From NCBI GenBank assembly GCA_902785755.1, contig CACZZO010000007.1:62001-126000 (forward strand): a DNA stretch of 64,000 bases, written 5' to 3'. Source of the DNA: an uncultured Bacteroidia bacterium. Lineage in GTDB: Bacteria > Bacteroidota > Bacteroidia > Bacteroidales > F082. Made by a program: the position numbers and the translations under genes. Positions 19,907-28,930 of this stretch are shown one piece after another. Under the pieces are notes generated by a model that had not been told where the DNA came from, searched no databases, and worked only from the letters and a program-made list of their open reading frames with translations. How positions within the stretch are numbered: the first letter of the stretch is position 1; the number at the start of each line of letters is the position of its first letter.

Positions 19907-21277
19907 ATGAAACGAAGGATTACTACACTTTTTTTTGCCCTGCTTTTCCTCACGGCAACCGCCCAAAATGTGACGATTACCGGGCGAAGCAACCAAACCA
20001 ACACTTTGGTTAGGCTTTTTGCTTACGAAGACCTCGTCAACGAAACCGGCATCTTGCTTGACCAAGGTCAAACCGACGCCCAAGGCCATTTCATCCTTGA
20101 AGGCGCGGTGAAGCAGATTCTCCCCGCCCGAATCTATATCGGGTTGGAACATGTCGATCTAATTCTTTCACCCAATGCCACTTACGACATCGAAATCATT
20201 GTTCCTGAGCAAGAGGAAAACGTTTCGTATTTTGAAAAGGAAATGCCTACCATCCGTGTGAAACGAGCCTCCGACAAGGGAATTTACCGGCAAATCGTTT
20301 ATTCCGAGGAAATCGTCAACGGCTACATGATGGAGCATTTCAACCAGATTTACCGGGGCCGCCAAATGCGCTACATCGACTCCATCCAAAACGCCATCAG
20401 CCGCGAAGTGCCCGACATCAAGTCGGAATATGTGAAGAACTACAACCGTTATAAGATTGCCGCTATTCGCCTGGGCATCAGTGCCGATGGTGGCAAGAAA
20501 ATCATCAAGGACTATTTTGACGGGCAGCCCGTGCTCTACACCCAAAGTGCCTACATCGACCTGTTCAAGGAACTGTTTGGCGGCTATTTCAATAGTGCCG
20601 CTTACGACGGCCACCTGCTTAACGATGCCTTCATGGAAAGCCCTGCGGCGTTCAAGAAATATTTGGATACTGACCCCTTCATGGCCAACAATCCGCGTCT
20701 CGCCGAACTCATCACCATTTATAATTTGCAAAAACTTTGCTATGGTGACCGCAATACAAGCCGTTTGGCCAAAGACCACCTTAATTATATAAAGAGCCAG
20801 ACGAAATATGCCGAGCACAAGGCCATCATCAGCGATTTCTTCGAGAAATTCAATCGGTTGGTCGCTGGCACGGATGCTCCTGTATTCACGCTAAAAGACG
20901 GCAACGGCAATGTGGTTAGCTTATCGGATTTCAAGGATGGTTTGGTGCTGCTTCAATTTGTGGACGGTATGTCGCCCGTCAGCGAGCGGCAGTTTGCGGA
21001 ATTGAGAAGCCTTCACTACCAATGGCAAGACTCGGTGCAAATCCTCACCATCGCCACGCACGACAAGATGGACATTTTCAAACAACAATTCGCCGAAAAG
21101 CGGATAGACTGGCCCCTCTTAGACCTCGGCGACAACATTCTTTTGCTTGAAGCCTACAACGTGCGAACCTTCCCTGAGTACATTCTCATCCGCAAGGGCA
21201 ACAAAATCGGCGAAGCCCCAGCGCCCTCGCCGGAGCGGTATTTGGATGAAAGAGTGAGGCGAATGTTTGGGAAATAA
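19907..21277 (+). CDS. TlpA-like thioredoxin-fold exported protein without the CxxC motif
   Basis: 456 residues. Signal peptide MKRRITTLFFALLFLTATA. The N-terminal part (about 20-105) is a DUF4369-like beta domain (VTITGRSNQTNTLVRLFAYE..., QTDAQGHFILEG). A helical middle follows, and residues about 320-456 are an AhpC/TlpA-type thioredoxin fold (AGTDAPVFTLKDGNGNVVSL, SDFKDGLVLLQFVDG, then YNVRTFPEYILIRKGNKIG with the cis-Pro). Where TlpA proteins have W-C-x-x-C, this one reads VDGMSPVSERQ, with neither cysteine. It keeps the fold but should be redox-inactive by the usual mechanism. Role unknown; perhaps binding or scaffolding in the periplasm. Confidence 0.85.
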   Translation: MKRRITTLFFALLFLTATAQNVTITGRSNQTNTLVRLFAYEDLVNETGILLDQGQTDAQGHFILEGAVKQILPARIYIGLEHVDLILSPNATYDIEIIVPEQEENVSYFEKEMPTIRVKRASDKGIYRQIVYSEEIVNGYMMEHFNQIYRGRQMRYIDSIQNAISREVPDIKSEYVKNYNRYKIAAIRLGISADGGKKIIKDYFDGQPVLYTQSAYIDLFKELFGGYFNSAAYDGHLLNDAFMESPAAFKKYLDTDPFMANNPRLAELITIYNLQKLCYGDRNTSRLAKDHLNYIKSQTKYAEHKAIISDFFEKFNRLVAGTDAPVFTLKDGNGNVVSLSDFKDGLVLLQFVDGMSPVSERQFAELRSLHYQWQDSVQILTIATHDKMDIFKQQFAEKRIDWPLLDLGDNILLLEAYNVRTFPEYILIRKGNKIGEAPAPSPERYLDERVRRMFGK

Positions 21278-21309
21278 TCTGATTGTGGAAAGTAGATGGA
21301 AAGTTTTTC

Positions 21310-21317
21310 TAATTTTG
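21310..21317 (+). promoter_or_regulatory. -7 promoter box for the 21350 gene
   Basis: TAATTTTG, 32 bp upstream of the ATG at 21350. It excludes the in-frame ATG at 21296. Confidence 0.6.
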
Positions 21318-21349
21318 CAAGCTCAAACCAAAGAAAGAGAGACTATGAT

Positions 21350-21943
21350 ATGAAAAAAATAGCATTGTTATTGACCGCTATATTTTTGACAATTAGCGGT
21401 TTCGCGCAAAAGCAAGACGCATTTACGGAAGAGGATGCCAAGCAGTTTTATCGCACCATGCAGGGCGATTATGTCATGCAAGTGAACGACTCGACCACAG
21501 CGATGGTGCATTTTACGCCGATTTGGGAAAAGTTGGGAAACCGTTTCCAATGGCTCTATTTGGAGGCCGTGATGGACAAGCAGGTGGTTTTTCAGAAGGT
21601 GCTTGAAGTGACACCGAAGAACAGCAAAATTTTCATGGTGAAGGTGTATGACCTGAAGAATCCGCAGCAGTTTGCCGGCAAATGGGCCAATCGCAATTAT
21701 TTCGACGGTTTCACGCCGAGCATGTTGAAATCGGGCAAACGTATGAACTTCGTTAAAACCTCCGATTTTTCCTATCAGACGAATGTCGGCCCTAAACGTT
21801 TCGGTTTCATTGATTGTTTTCCGAAAGGCGACCTGTTGCATTTCAAGTTTGTGCAGGAGGACGAGCGTTTCTACATCAAGCGGATACCAAAAGGAACAAA
21901 TCGAATCCTTGGCTATCAAGGTCTTAAGGAACTGACAGACTAA
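21350..21943 (+). CDS. Secreted protein of unknown function
   Basis: 197 residues from the ATG at 21350. Signal peptide MKKIALLLTAIFLTISGFA, then mature QKQDAFTEEDAKQFYRTMQGDYVMQ. The remainder alternates aromatic and polar residues (FTPIWEKLGNRFQWLYLEAVMD, QVVFQKVLEVTP, FVKTSDFSYQTNV), consistent with a calycin-like or small beta-barrel fold and similar in layout to CpcT/lipid-binding-type secreted proteins, but I cannot assign a family. Own promoter and own terminator; the neighbour is an opposing fucosidase. Confidence 0.8.
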   Translation: MKKIALLLTAIFLTISGFAQKQDAFTEEDAKQFYRTMQGDYVMQVNDSTTAMVHFTPIWEKLGNRFQWLYLEAVMDKQVVFQKVLEVTPKNSKIFMVKVYDLKNPQQFAGKWANRNYFDGFTPSMLKSGKRMNFVKTSDFSYQTNVGPKRFGFIDCFPKGDLLHFKFVQEDERFYIKRIPKGTNRILGYQGLKELTD

Positions 21944-21950
21944 AAGAAAA

Positions 21951-21970
21951 GCGGCCTAAGCCGCTTTTTT
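21951..21970. terminator. Bidirectional terminator
   Basis: GCGGC (21951-21955) / GCCGC (21960-21964) with loop CTAA, preceded by A4 and followed by T6. It serves both the 21350 gene and the opposing fucosidase. Confidence 0.75.
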
Positions 21971-23694
21971 CATTTCATCTTGAACACCCAAGCCGCCGTA
22001 CTCTTCAAGTCGCTGTATTTCAGTCCGCTCGTGTCGATGATGAGCTGGCCGTTCTCGTATCGCCACGGCAAGGTTTTCGGGCAGCCTAACAGCGTGATTT
22101 TCGTGTCTTTTTCGGGTTTTTCTATGTTCAAAACCAACTGGTCTTCAGGGTAATCCAAGGCGATGGCGTAAAGTGCATCCTTGCCTTGGGTGTAGCAAAT
22201 GTTGGGTTGCTCGCAAGTGTAGGTGGCCTTTAGGCCTTCCGTAGGTAGCATCTTACCCATTTTGAAGCCTTGCATCACCTGCTTTTCCATCTTCTTCGAC
22301 GACCAATACAGACTGATGGTGGCTTCCATGTCGTCTTCTTCGTAGAAAACTTCGATGTTGTGCTGACCGGCTTCGAGTTTCACTTTGCCAGATTTCGATA
22401 CCTGAGTGTTTTCAATTACAGTCTTCCCGTCAATGACCAATTTGGCTTTGTCATCGGTCTGTATTTCAAAGGTATAGGTGTCTGTCAAACACGAGAACGA
22501 GCCTTGCCAATGCGCTTGGAAGTGGTCGCAGCTGATGGCAGGGTCAGGGGAATTGCGCTTCCAATCGAAGTTGATTTTCTCGTCCATACGCCAGATGCTG
22601 ACGGGTTTCATCTCGTAGAACTTCTTGTAAGGTCGCGTTCCGTAAATGGCTTCTCCGTTGATTTCGAGCCACTTGCCGAGGTCTAAAAGCCGCTCTTGTT
22701 GCAACAATGGGATTTTGCCGTCGGCGGCTGGACCTACGTTGAGCGTCATACCACCTCCAGCCGCCACGAGGACGCAGAAATGGCGGATGAGTTCGTCGGA
22801 GGTCAAATAGTTTTCAAAAGGCTCGTTGCGGTTGAGGCCGAAACTGCGCCCTAATCCACGACATTCCGCCCAAGGTCTGTCGGTGAGCGTGATGCCCGCG
22901 CTGTATTCGGGCGTGCGGAAACCGTGCTGCTGTCCGTCGCCCCAGCGGTCGTTGACGATGGCGTCGCTGCCCACGGTGTTGTAGTACCACGAAATCAGTT
23001 CGGTGGCGTGCCATTGTTCCGCGCTGTTGCGCCATTCGCCGTCGGTGAAAAGGACAGTGGGTTTGTATTTGGTAATCAATTCCTTGAACTGCGGAATCAT
23101 GTGCGTATCGACGTAAGTGCCAATGTTTTCGTCAGGGTCAACGTACCAGCGGTGGATGTCGCTTTTCCATTCGGGCAGGGAGTAGTAGAAACCCATTTTG
23201 AGGCCTTTTTTGCGGACGGCCTCGGTCAGTTCGCCGCAAATATCGCGTTTTGACCCCACTTCCACTGAGTTCCAATTCGGCGCATATTGGCTCGGCCAAA
23301 GGCAGAATCCGTCGTGATGTTTCGAGACCAAAAGCACATACTTCGCCCCTGATTTTTGGAACAGTTCCGCCCATTCGTCGGGATTCCAAAGTTCGGCTTT
23401 CCACATCGGCGCAAAGTCCTCATACTGAAAGTCTTTTCCGTAGATGCGTTCTTGGAAAGCCTTGCGGTCGTCGTTGGTCATCAGGCCGCGATAGTACCAT
23501 TCGGCGTAGCCTTCGAGGCTCGCGTAGGCGGGCACGGAATACACGCCCCAATGGATGAAAATGCCCAATTTGGCGTCGGAGAACCACTGCGGATAGCCCC
23601 GCTCGTTGATGGATTCCCAAGTGGGCTGGACTTGGGCGGAGAGGGTTTTGCAGAGTAAAACCAAAATCGTGATAATTAGTGTGTTATATTTCAT
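21970..23694 (-). CDS. GH29 alpha-L-fucosidase with a PA14-like domain
   Basis: 574 residues with a signal peptide ending at about ...KTLSA. The GH29 catalytic barrel occupies about 25-350: WFSDAKLGIFIHWGVYSVPA, then KYVLLVSKHHDGFCLWPS and, with the presumed nucleophile aspartate, KPTVLFTDGEW, followed by GGGMTLNVGPAADGKI. After the barrel, residues about 390-470 look like a PA14-type sugar-binding domain (TYTFEIQTDDKAKLVIDGKT, then AGQHNIEVFYEEDDMEATISLYW). It releases alpha-linked fucose from glycans, probably host or plant derived, in the periplasm or at the surface. A 52-residue reading frame overlaps its start by 11 bp and carries the promoter, so the two are cotranscribed. Confidence 0.93.
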   Translation of the reverse strand: MKYNTLIITILVLLCKTLSAQVQPTWESINERGYPQWFSDAKLGIFIHWGVYSVPAYASLEGYAEWYYRGLMTNDDRKAFQERIYGKDFQYEDFAPMWKAELWNPDEWAELFQKSGAKYVLLVSKHHDGFCLWPSQYAPNWNSVEVGSKRDICGELTEAVRKKGLKMGFYYSLPEWKSDIHRWYVDPDENIGTYVDTHMIPQFKELITKYKPTVLFTDGEWRNSAEQWHATELISWYYNTVGSDAIVNDRWGDGQQHGFRTPEYSAGITLTDRPWAECRGLGRSFGLNRNEPFENYLTSDELIRHFCVLVAAGGGMTLNVGPAADGKIPLLQQERLLDLGKWLEINGEAIYGTRPYKKFYEMKPVSIWRMDEKINFDWKRNSPDPAISCDHFQAHWQGSFSCLTDTYTFEIQTDDKAKLVIDGKTVIENTQVSKSGKVKLEAGQHNIEVFYEEDDMEATISLYWSSKKMEKQVMQGFKMGKMLPTEGLKATYTCEQPNICYTQGKDALYAIALDYPEDQLVLNIEKPEKDTKITLLGCPKTLPWRYENGQLIIDTSGLKYSDLKSTAAWVFKMK

Positions 23695-23842
23695 ATTGGT
23701 AGTTTGTAAAATGCAATTCTGCTTCTTCTGATGAATGTAGTCTTCCTGCTTTGATGTCTGCTAAAGCAAGTTCAACTTGTTCATGTAGTTCTTCAATTGT
23801 CCAACAGCAAGGAGGTTGTATTTCTTTTTTCTTTGCTTTCAT
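23684..23842 (-). CDS. 52-residue protein, antitoxin-like, coupled to the fucosidase
   Basis: A small frame that begins 8 bp after a perfect -7 box (23850-23857) and overlaps the fucosidase start by 11 bp. It reads MKAKKKEIQPPCC, then WTIEELHEQVELALADIKAG, then RLHSSEEAELHFTNYQYEI. The acidic-helical WTIEEL...ALADIKAGRLHSSEE pattern resembles the C-terminal helices of small type II antitoxins and addiction-module proteins, but no toxin gene is adjacent. It may be an orphan antitoxin or a translational lead-in for the fucosidase. Support is the promoter position, codon pattern and overlap; no family was confirmed. Confidence 0.6.
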   Translation of the reverse strand: MKAKKKEIQPPCCWTIEELHEQVELALADIKAGRLHSSEEAELHFTNYQYEI

Positions 23843-23849
23843 AATTGGG

Positions 23850-23857
23850 CAAAAGTA
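23850..23857 (-). promoter_or_regulatory. -7 promoter box for the 52-residue ORF and fucosidase
   Basis: TACTTTTG on the minus strand; the divergent amylase box lies 41 bp away on the other strand. Confidence 0.6.
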
Positions 23858-23898
23858 GTACATTTTTCAATTATTGATGAATTTGAGTGGAATTTTTC

Positions 23899-23906
23899 TA
23901 ATTTTG
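23899..23906 (+). promoter_or_regulatory. -7 promoter box for the amylase gene, 4 bp before its ATG
   Basis: TAATTTTG. In Bacteroidetes promoters the start site is about 4 nt behind this box, which would be the A of the ATG at 23911, giving a leaderless mRNA. Confidence 0.55.
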
Positions 23907-23910
23907 CGGT

Positions 23911-25428
23911 ATGAATATCTATCAACTCTTTCCACGACTGTTCGGAAACAAGCAAACCGCGTTCCGAATCAATGGCAGCAAGGCAGAAAACGGCTGCTGC
24001 ACTTTTAACGACATCGATGAAACCGCCCTCAACGCGATTAAGGATTTGGGGTTCACCCACATTTGGCTGACGGGCATTCTGGAACACGCTTCCGAATCGA
24101 CGGGCACGCATCCCGACATTACCAAGGGCCGCGCCGGTTCGCCATACGCTGTCACAAATTATCGTTCCGTTGACCCCGATTTGGGCACAATGGCCGATTT
24201 TGAACAATTGGTCAATCGAATCCACGAAAAAGGGATGAAAGTGATTATCGACTTCATTCCCAATCATTTGGCGCGACAAAACAAGAACTTTGACCCTTGT
24301 AATTTCTATTATTGCGAGGGTCAGGCGTTTGTTTCGCCAAGGCGAATCAGCGAGCAGCCATACGAGGAGTTTCCCGCCAAGGCGACGGGCAACAATGTGT
24401 TTGCGCCCAATCCGAGCATCAATGATTGGTTCGACACGGTGAAATTGAACTACGACAACCACGACACTTGGGAGAAAATGCTTGACATTCTGCGTTTTTG
24501 GTGCGCCAAGCTGGTGGACGGTTTTCGTGTGGATATGGCCGAGATGGTACCCGTGGCATTTTGGCAGTGGGTGATAGCCGAATTACGCAAAGATTACCAG
24601 CCGCTGATGATTGCAGAAATCTATCAACCAGCACTTTATAAGCATTTCCTTGAAGCAGGTTTCGATTATTTGTACGATAAAGTTGGATTGTACAACACTT
24701 TGGAAAACATCCTTTGCCACGGTCACGAGGCCAAAGAGATTAGCCAAGTGTGGAAGGATTTGGACGAGATGGATGCCCAAATGCTGCGCTTTATGGAAAA
24801 CCACGACGAGAAGCGTTTGGCCTCGCCACAGTTTGTTGGCGATGCTTTTGCCGCCTTGCCCGCCGTGTCGCTTTCCGCCTTGATGAACACGGGACCGTTT
24901 ATGGTTTACAACGGTCAAGAGAGCGGTGAAACTGCCATCGGCGAAGTAGGCTACAGCGGCGACGACGGCCGCACTTCCATCTTTGACTACTGCCGTATGC
25001 CCGAACATCAGAAGTGGATGAACGGCGGCCAATTCGATGGTGGCCAGTTTGACGAAGAACAAAGGAAACTCTTCGGTTATTATCGTAACCTTTTGCATTT
25101 CAGGCAAGAACATTCCGCAATCAGCGAAGGGAAGTTCTACGATTTGATGTGGTGCAACCCGTGGTATATGAACTTCGACCCGCAGTTTGTGTATGCTTTT
25201 TTGCGCTATTCCAAAACGGAACGCTTGCTGGTCGTTGTGAATTTCAACCGCAACGAGCCTCGCGATATGGAAATGAAAATTCCGCACGATGCCCTCGTTT
25301 TAATGGGCAAACGCAAAGCCAACGAGTTCGATATGAATGACTTCTCTAACGAGGTGGTTCCTGTGCATTTGGAAGCCTCTGAAACGAAGGTTATTGATTT
25401 GGATTCGGGGGAAGTTGTGTTTCATTGA
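23911..25428 (+). CDS. GH13 alpha-amylase family enzyme, cytoplasmic
   Basis: 505 residues without a signal peptide. The start NIYQLFPRLFGNKQTAF is the usual beginning of this GH13 group, so the ATG so close to the promoter is probably right. All four GH13 regions are present: DFIPNHLAR (I), DGFRVDMAEM with the nucleophile Asp (II), MIAEIYQP with the acid/base Glu (III), and FMENHDEKR with the transition-state Asp (IV). A C-terminal beta domain ends VIDLDSGEVVFH. Located two genes upstream of glgB, it probably acts on intracellular alpha-glucan. The exact specificity (amylase, maltogenic or transglycosylating) cannot be read off. Confidence 0.93.
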   Translation: MNIYQLFPRLFGNKQTAFRINGSKAENGCCTFNDIDETALNAIKDLGFTHIWLTGILEHASESTGTHPDITKGRAGSPYAVTNYRSVDPDLGTMADFEQLVNRIHEKGMKVIIDFIPNHLARQNKNFDPCNFYYCEGQAFVSPRRISEQPYEEFPAKATGNNVFAPNPSINDWFDTVKLNYDNHDTWEKMLDILRFWCAKLVDGFRVDMAEMVPVAFWQWVIAELRKDYQPLMIAEIYQPALYKHFLEAGFDYLYDKVGLYNTLENILCHGHEAKEISQVWKDLDEMDAQMLRFMENHDEKRLASPQFVGDAFAALPAVSLSALMNTGPFMVYNGQESGETAIGEVGYSGDDGRTSIFDYCRMPEHQKWMNGGQFDGGQFDEEQRKLFGYYRNLLHFRQEHSAISEGKFYDLMWCNPWYMNFDPQFVYAFLRYSKTERLLVVVNFNRNEPRDMEMKIPHDALVLMGKRKANEFDMNDFSNEVVPVHLEASETKVIDLDSGEVVFH

Positions 25429-25439
25429 GGAGATTTTGG

Positions 25440-25447
25440 TATTTTTG
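25440..25447 (+). promoter_or_regulatory. -7 promoter box for the AlbA_2-glgB operon
   Basis: TATTTTTG, 14 bp upstream of the ATG at 25462. Confidence 0.6.
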
Positions 25448-25461
25448 CGGTGCTATAGACG

Positions 25462-26922
25462 ATGAAAATGAAGGAATCCAATAGAATAGAATTCAAGCGC
25501 GAATTGACCGACGAACTCGACATTGAGAAGGAAGTTGTCGCTTTCCTCAATTATCGGGAGGGCGGCATCATTTATATTGGTGTTGATGATGGCGGCAAAG
25601 CCATAGGCGTATCTGACATTGACGGCGATATGCTGAAAATCAAGGACCGCATCAGAAAGAATGTTATGCCTTCGCCGATGGGCTTGTTTGATGTCACAGC
25701 TGAACTGGTTGATGGTGTGAAAGTTATCAAAGTGTTTGTGGCGTCGGGCAGCGAAAAGCCTTATTACAAAGCCAAATACGGTATGAGTACCAGAGGTTGT
25801 TTCATAAGGGTTGGAACAGCCGCCGAACCGATGACCACCACGATGATAGAGGACTTGTTTGCCCATCGGGTCAGGAACTCGTTGGGTCGTATCAGGTCGC
25901 CACGACAGGATTTGACATTCAGTCAGTTGCGGATTTATTACGAAGAAAAAAAGCATCCGCTTAACGAGAATTATTTGCGCAATCTGGAACTTTTGACCGA
26001 AGATGGAGCGTTGAACTATGTCGCTTATCTTTTGGCCGACGAAAACGGGAATTCCATCAAAGTGGCAAAATATGCAGGCAAGGATAGGGTTGACCTCATT
26101 TCGAATAATGAATACGGCTATTGTTGCTTGCTGACCGCGACAAGACGTGTGTTGGAGAAACTGAAAGTTGAGAATGTCATTTCGACGGAATTGACCTATA
26201 TGAGCCGCATCGACACCCCGCTTTGGGATGAGCGGGCAATTCACGAAGCAGTCATCAATTTCATCGTCCATAATGACTACAGCCGCGAAGTGCCGCCGAA
26301 GTTCGAGATTTTCTCCGACCGCCTTGAAATCACTTCATACGGTCGTTTGCCTGAAAATATGTCGGAAGATGAGTTTTTCAATGGTGTTTCCATCCCGCGC
26401 AACAAAGAGTTGATGCGGATTTTCAGGGACGTTGAGATGGTCGAGTCGTTAGGTTCTGGTATGCCGAGAATTATGCAGGTTTATGGACGCGAATGTTTCA
26501 CTTTTATGGAGCATTTCATTCGGTTTACGGTGCCGTTTTATAAGGATGTCACCGATAGTGTCACCGATAATGTCACCGAAGGAAATACAGACTCGCAAAA
26601 ACACGTGGAGAAAGACCAAAAACACATGGAAATGGATATAGAATATGTGGAAAAAGATGAAAAACACGTGGAAAGTATTGGTACAAAAACGCTACAGAAA
26701 ACGCTACAGAAAACGCTACAGAAAACGCCACAGAAAATAATGGATTTGATAATGAAGAATCCTGATATTACCACTCAAGAAATGGCCACATTAATTGGAA
26801 TAGATAGGAGTAATATTGCAAGAGCCATCAAAAAACTTCAAGAACGTGGTTTGGTTCGCCGCGTTGGCCCCGACAAAGGCGGCCATTGGGAAATCATCGA
26901 AAACAAAACAAAAACAGAATAA
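25462..26922 (+). CDS. AlbA_2/Schlafen-type ATP-binding transcriptional regulator
   Basis: 486 residues (an alternative ATG lies two codons downstream). The N-terminal AlbA_2 domain (about 3-130) has IEFKRELTDELDIEKEVVAF and GGIIYIGVDDGGKAIGV. A GHKL-like (HATPase_c_4) segment follows with DERAIHEAVINFIVHNDYS, EIFSDRLEITSYGRLP and MVESLGSGMPRIM. The C-terminus is a winged helix (DITTQEMATLIGIDRSNIARAIKKLQERG...). Between them is a low-complexity linker: SVTDNVTE-type units, EKD[QE]KH[MV]E units and a TLQK tetrad repeat. Such proteins are widespread in Bacteroidota, sometimes next to defence genes; the target is unknown. The stop is one base before the glgB start, so the regulator and the branching enzyme are cotranscribed. 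Confidence 0.9.
   Translation: MKMKESNRIEFKRELTDELDIEKEVVAFLNYREGGIIYIGVDDGGKAIGVSDIDGDMLKIKDRIRKNVMPSPMGLFDVTAELVDGVKVIKVFVASGSEKPYYKAKYGMSTRGCFIRVGTAAEPMTTTMIEDLFAHRVRNSLGRIRSPRQDLTFSQLRIYYEEKKHPLNENYLRNLELLTEDGALNYVAYLLADENGNSIKVAKYAGKDRVDLISNNEYGYCCLLTATRRVLEKLKVENVISTELTYMSRIDTPLWDERAIHEAVINFIVHNDYSREVPPKFEIFSDRLEITSYGRLPENMSEDEFFNGVSIPRNKELMRIFRDVEMVESLGSGMPRIMQVYGRECFTFMEHFIRFTVPFYKDVTDSVTDNVTEGNTDSQKHVEKDQKHMEMDIEYVEKDEKHVESIGTKTLQKTLQKTLQKTPQKIMDLIMKNPDITTQEMATLIGIDRSNIARAIKKLQERGLVRRVGPDKGGHWEIIENKTKTE
26686..26733 (+). repeat. 12-bp in-frame tandem repeat within the AlbA_2 regulator
   Basis: Four tandem units of AAAACGCTACAG (the last with one change), encoding the TLQK repeats of the linker. 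Length changes would alter linker length without breaking the frame. Confidence 0.85.
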
Positions 26923-26923
26923 T

Positions 26924-28930
26924 ATGCTCCCTCTCGTAAAAAATGATCCTTGGCTAACCCCCGTCAGCAAAGCCGTTGACGACCGCCACAACCGCTACGA
27001 ACAACGGTTAAGCGACATAAAAAACAACTACGGTAGCCTCAAGACTTTCGCCACGGCGCATCAGTTTTTAGGCTTCAACTACGACAAACGCCGCCACGGT
27101 TGGTGGTACCGCGAATGGGCACCTGCCGCACATTATCTCTCACTGATGGGCGACTTCAATAATTGGAACCGCTATGAGTTTCCTTTGGAGAACATCGGCA
27201 ACGGCATTTGGGAAATCTTCTTGCCAGATAGCGAGTTTGGAAAAACGCTTGTCCACGGCAGCAAACTGAAGGTGCTGGTGCAGTCGCAAATCGGTGAGCA
27301 CGAGCGCATTCCCGTGTATATCAAGCGAGTGATTCAGGACGAAGGCACAAAGGACTACGACGCCCAGTTCTGGAATCCGCCCACACCTTATATATATAAG
27401 CACACCGCACCGCAATTGAAAAACGAGCCGTTGCTGATTTACGAGGCGCATGTCGGCATGGCGCAAGAAGAGGGGAAGGTCGGGAGTTATAAGGAGTTCA
27501 CCGAGAAGATATTGCCGCGTATCAAGGCGGACGGCTACAACGCCATCCAACTCATGGCCATCGCGGAGCATCCCTATTACGGCTCGTTTGGCTATCATGT
27601 CTCCAATTTCTTCGCGCCGAGTTCGCGTTTTGGTACGCCCGAAGAGCTGATGGAACTTATTGATACAGCACACGGTATGGGCTTGTTGGTCATTATGGAC
27701 TTGGTTCATTCCCACACGGTGAAGAACATCCGCGAAGGCATCAACTTGTTTGACGGAACTGATTTTCAATACCTTCATGCGGGCGAGCGCGGCAACCACA
27801 ACCTTTGGGATTCCAAACTCTTCGACTACGGCAAGGAGGAAACGCTGCAATTCTTGCTTTCCAATGTGCGCTATTGGTTGGAGGACTTCCGCTTTGATGG
27901 TTTCCGTTTCGACGGCGTGACCTCAATGCTCTATCTTGACCACGGCAACGGCCTCGTCATCGACAATCCGTGGAAATATTTCAATGATAATGTGGACAGG
28001 GACGCAGTTACTTATTTGCAGTTGGCCAACACGCTTTGTCACGAAATTAATCCTTACGCTATCACCATCGCGGAGGATGTAAGCGGTATGGCGGGCATTT
28101 GCCACCCGATTGCCGACGGCGGCATGGGATTCGACTATCGTCTGGGCATGGGCGAACCTGATTTTTGGATTAAGGTGCTGAAAGACCAGCCTGAGAACCA
28201 ATGGAACATGAACGACTTCTTCTTCACCATGACCAACCACCAGCCGCAGACCAAAACTGTGGCCTATGCCGAAAGCCACGACCAAGCCTTGGTGGGCGAC
28301 CAAACCATTGCGTTCCGACTGATAGGCAGCGAAATGTACAACGCTATGAGTATCGACACGCCTTCTATGACAGTTGACCGTGGCATTGCACTTCACAAGA
28401 TGATTCGCTTGTTCACGCTCACTTTGGGCGGCGAGGCTTGGCTCAACTTCATGGGCAACGAGTTCGGCCATCCCGAATGGATTGATTTTCCGCGCGAAGG
28501 CAATAATTGGAGTTACCATTATGCCCGTCGCCAGTGGTCGTTGGTGGACAACGAGCATTTGAAATATCGCTTCATGGGTGCTTTCGACAAGGCCATGCTC
28601 GATTTTGTGAAAAACCATATTGTGATGAACGCCTTGCCCGCGTGGTTGTTGTTGGCCGACGAGAACAACAAGACTATCGTTTATGAGCGCGGTAACCTGA
28701 TTTTCGTCTTCAATTGGGGGTCAAATTCCATCCCTGATTATGTGATACCCGTCAGGCAGACAGGCGATTACCGCATCATTCTCACCACCGATGAACCTGC
28801 TTTCGGCGGCTTCAACAACATCGATACAAGCGTGAGATTTCCCTCCGAGCAGCACGGCGACAGCATTACGATGAAGGTTTACAACGTAAGCCGTGTGGCC
28901 ACGGTGTATCAAAATTGTGGGAATCTGTAG
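26924..28930 (+). CDS. glgB: 1,4-alpha-glucan branching enzyme
   Basis: 668 residues from the ATG at 26924, one base after the previous stop. Makes alpha-1,6 branches in glycogen. The N-terminal CBM48-like domain spans about 35-130 (FLGFNYDKRRHGWWYREWAP, SLMGDFNNWNRYEFPL). The GH13 barrel has GTPEELMELIDTAHGMGLLV, DLVHSHTVKN (I), DGFRFDGVTSM (II, nucleophile Asp), ITIAEDVSGM (III) and AESHDQAL (IV), then NFMGNEFGHPEWIDFPREGN. The C-terminal beta domain ends VYQNCGNL. The codons encoding the last residues are already part of the 33-bp tandem repeat that precedes the next gene. Confidence 0.95.
   Translation: MLPLVKNDPWLTPVSKAVDDRHNRYEQRLSDIKNNYGSLKTFATAHQFLGFNYDKRRHGWWYREWAPAAHYLSLMGDFNNWNRYEFPLENIGNGIWEIFLPDSEFGKTLVHGSKLKVLVQSQIGEHERIPVYIKRVIQDEGTKDYDAQFWNPPTPYIYKHTAPQLKNEPLLIYEAHVGMAQEEGKVGSYKEFTEKILPRIKADGYNAIQLMAIAEHPYYGSFGYHVSNFFAPSSRFGTPEELMELIDTAHGMGLLVIMDLVHSHTVKNIREGINLFDGTDFQYLHAGERGNHNLWDSKLFDYGKEETLQFLLSNVRYWLEDFRFDGFRFDGVTSMLYLDHGNGLVIDNPWKYFNDNVDRDAVTYLQLANTLCHEINPYAITIAEDVSGMAGICHPIADGGMGFDYRLGMGEPDFWIKVLKDQPENQWNMNDFFFTMTNHQPQTKTVAYAESHDQALVGDQTIAFRLIGSEMYNAMSIDTPSMTVDRGIALHKMIRLFTLTLGGEAWLNFMGNEFGHPEWIDFPREGNNWSYHYARRQWSLVDNEHLKYRFMGAFDKAMLDFVKNHIVMNALPAWLLLADENNKTIVYERGNLIFVFNWGSNSIPDYVIPVRQTGDYRIILTTDEPAFGGFNNIDTSVRFPSEQHGDSITMKVYNVSRVATVYQNCGNL

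Noticed and set aside
25462..26922. AlbA_2 regulator plus GH13 genes as a defence or sugar-utilisation locus
   Set aside because: The neighbours are glycogen-type enzymes and there is no SusC/SusD pair or defence gene; a simple regulator-glgB operon explains it.
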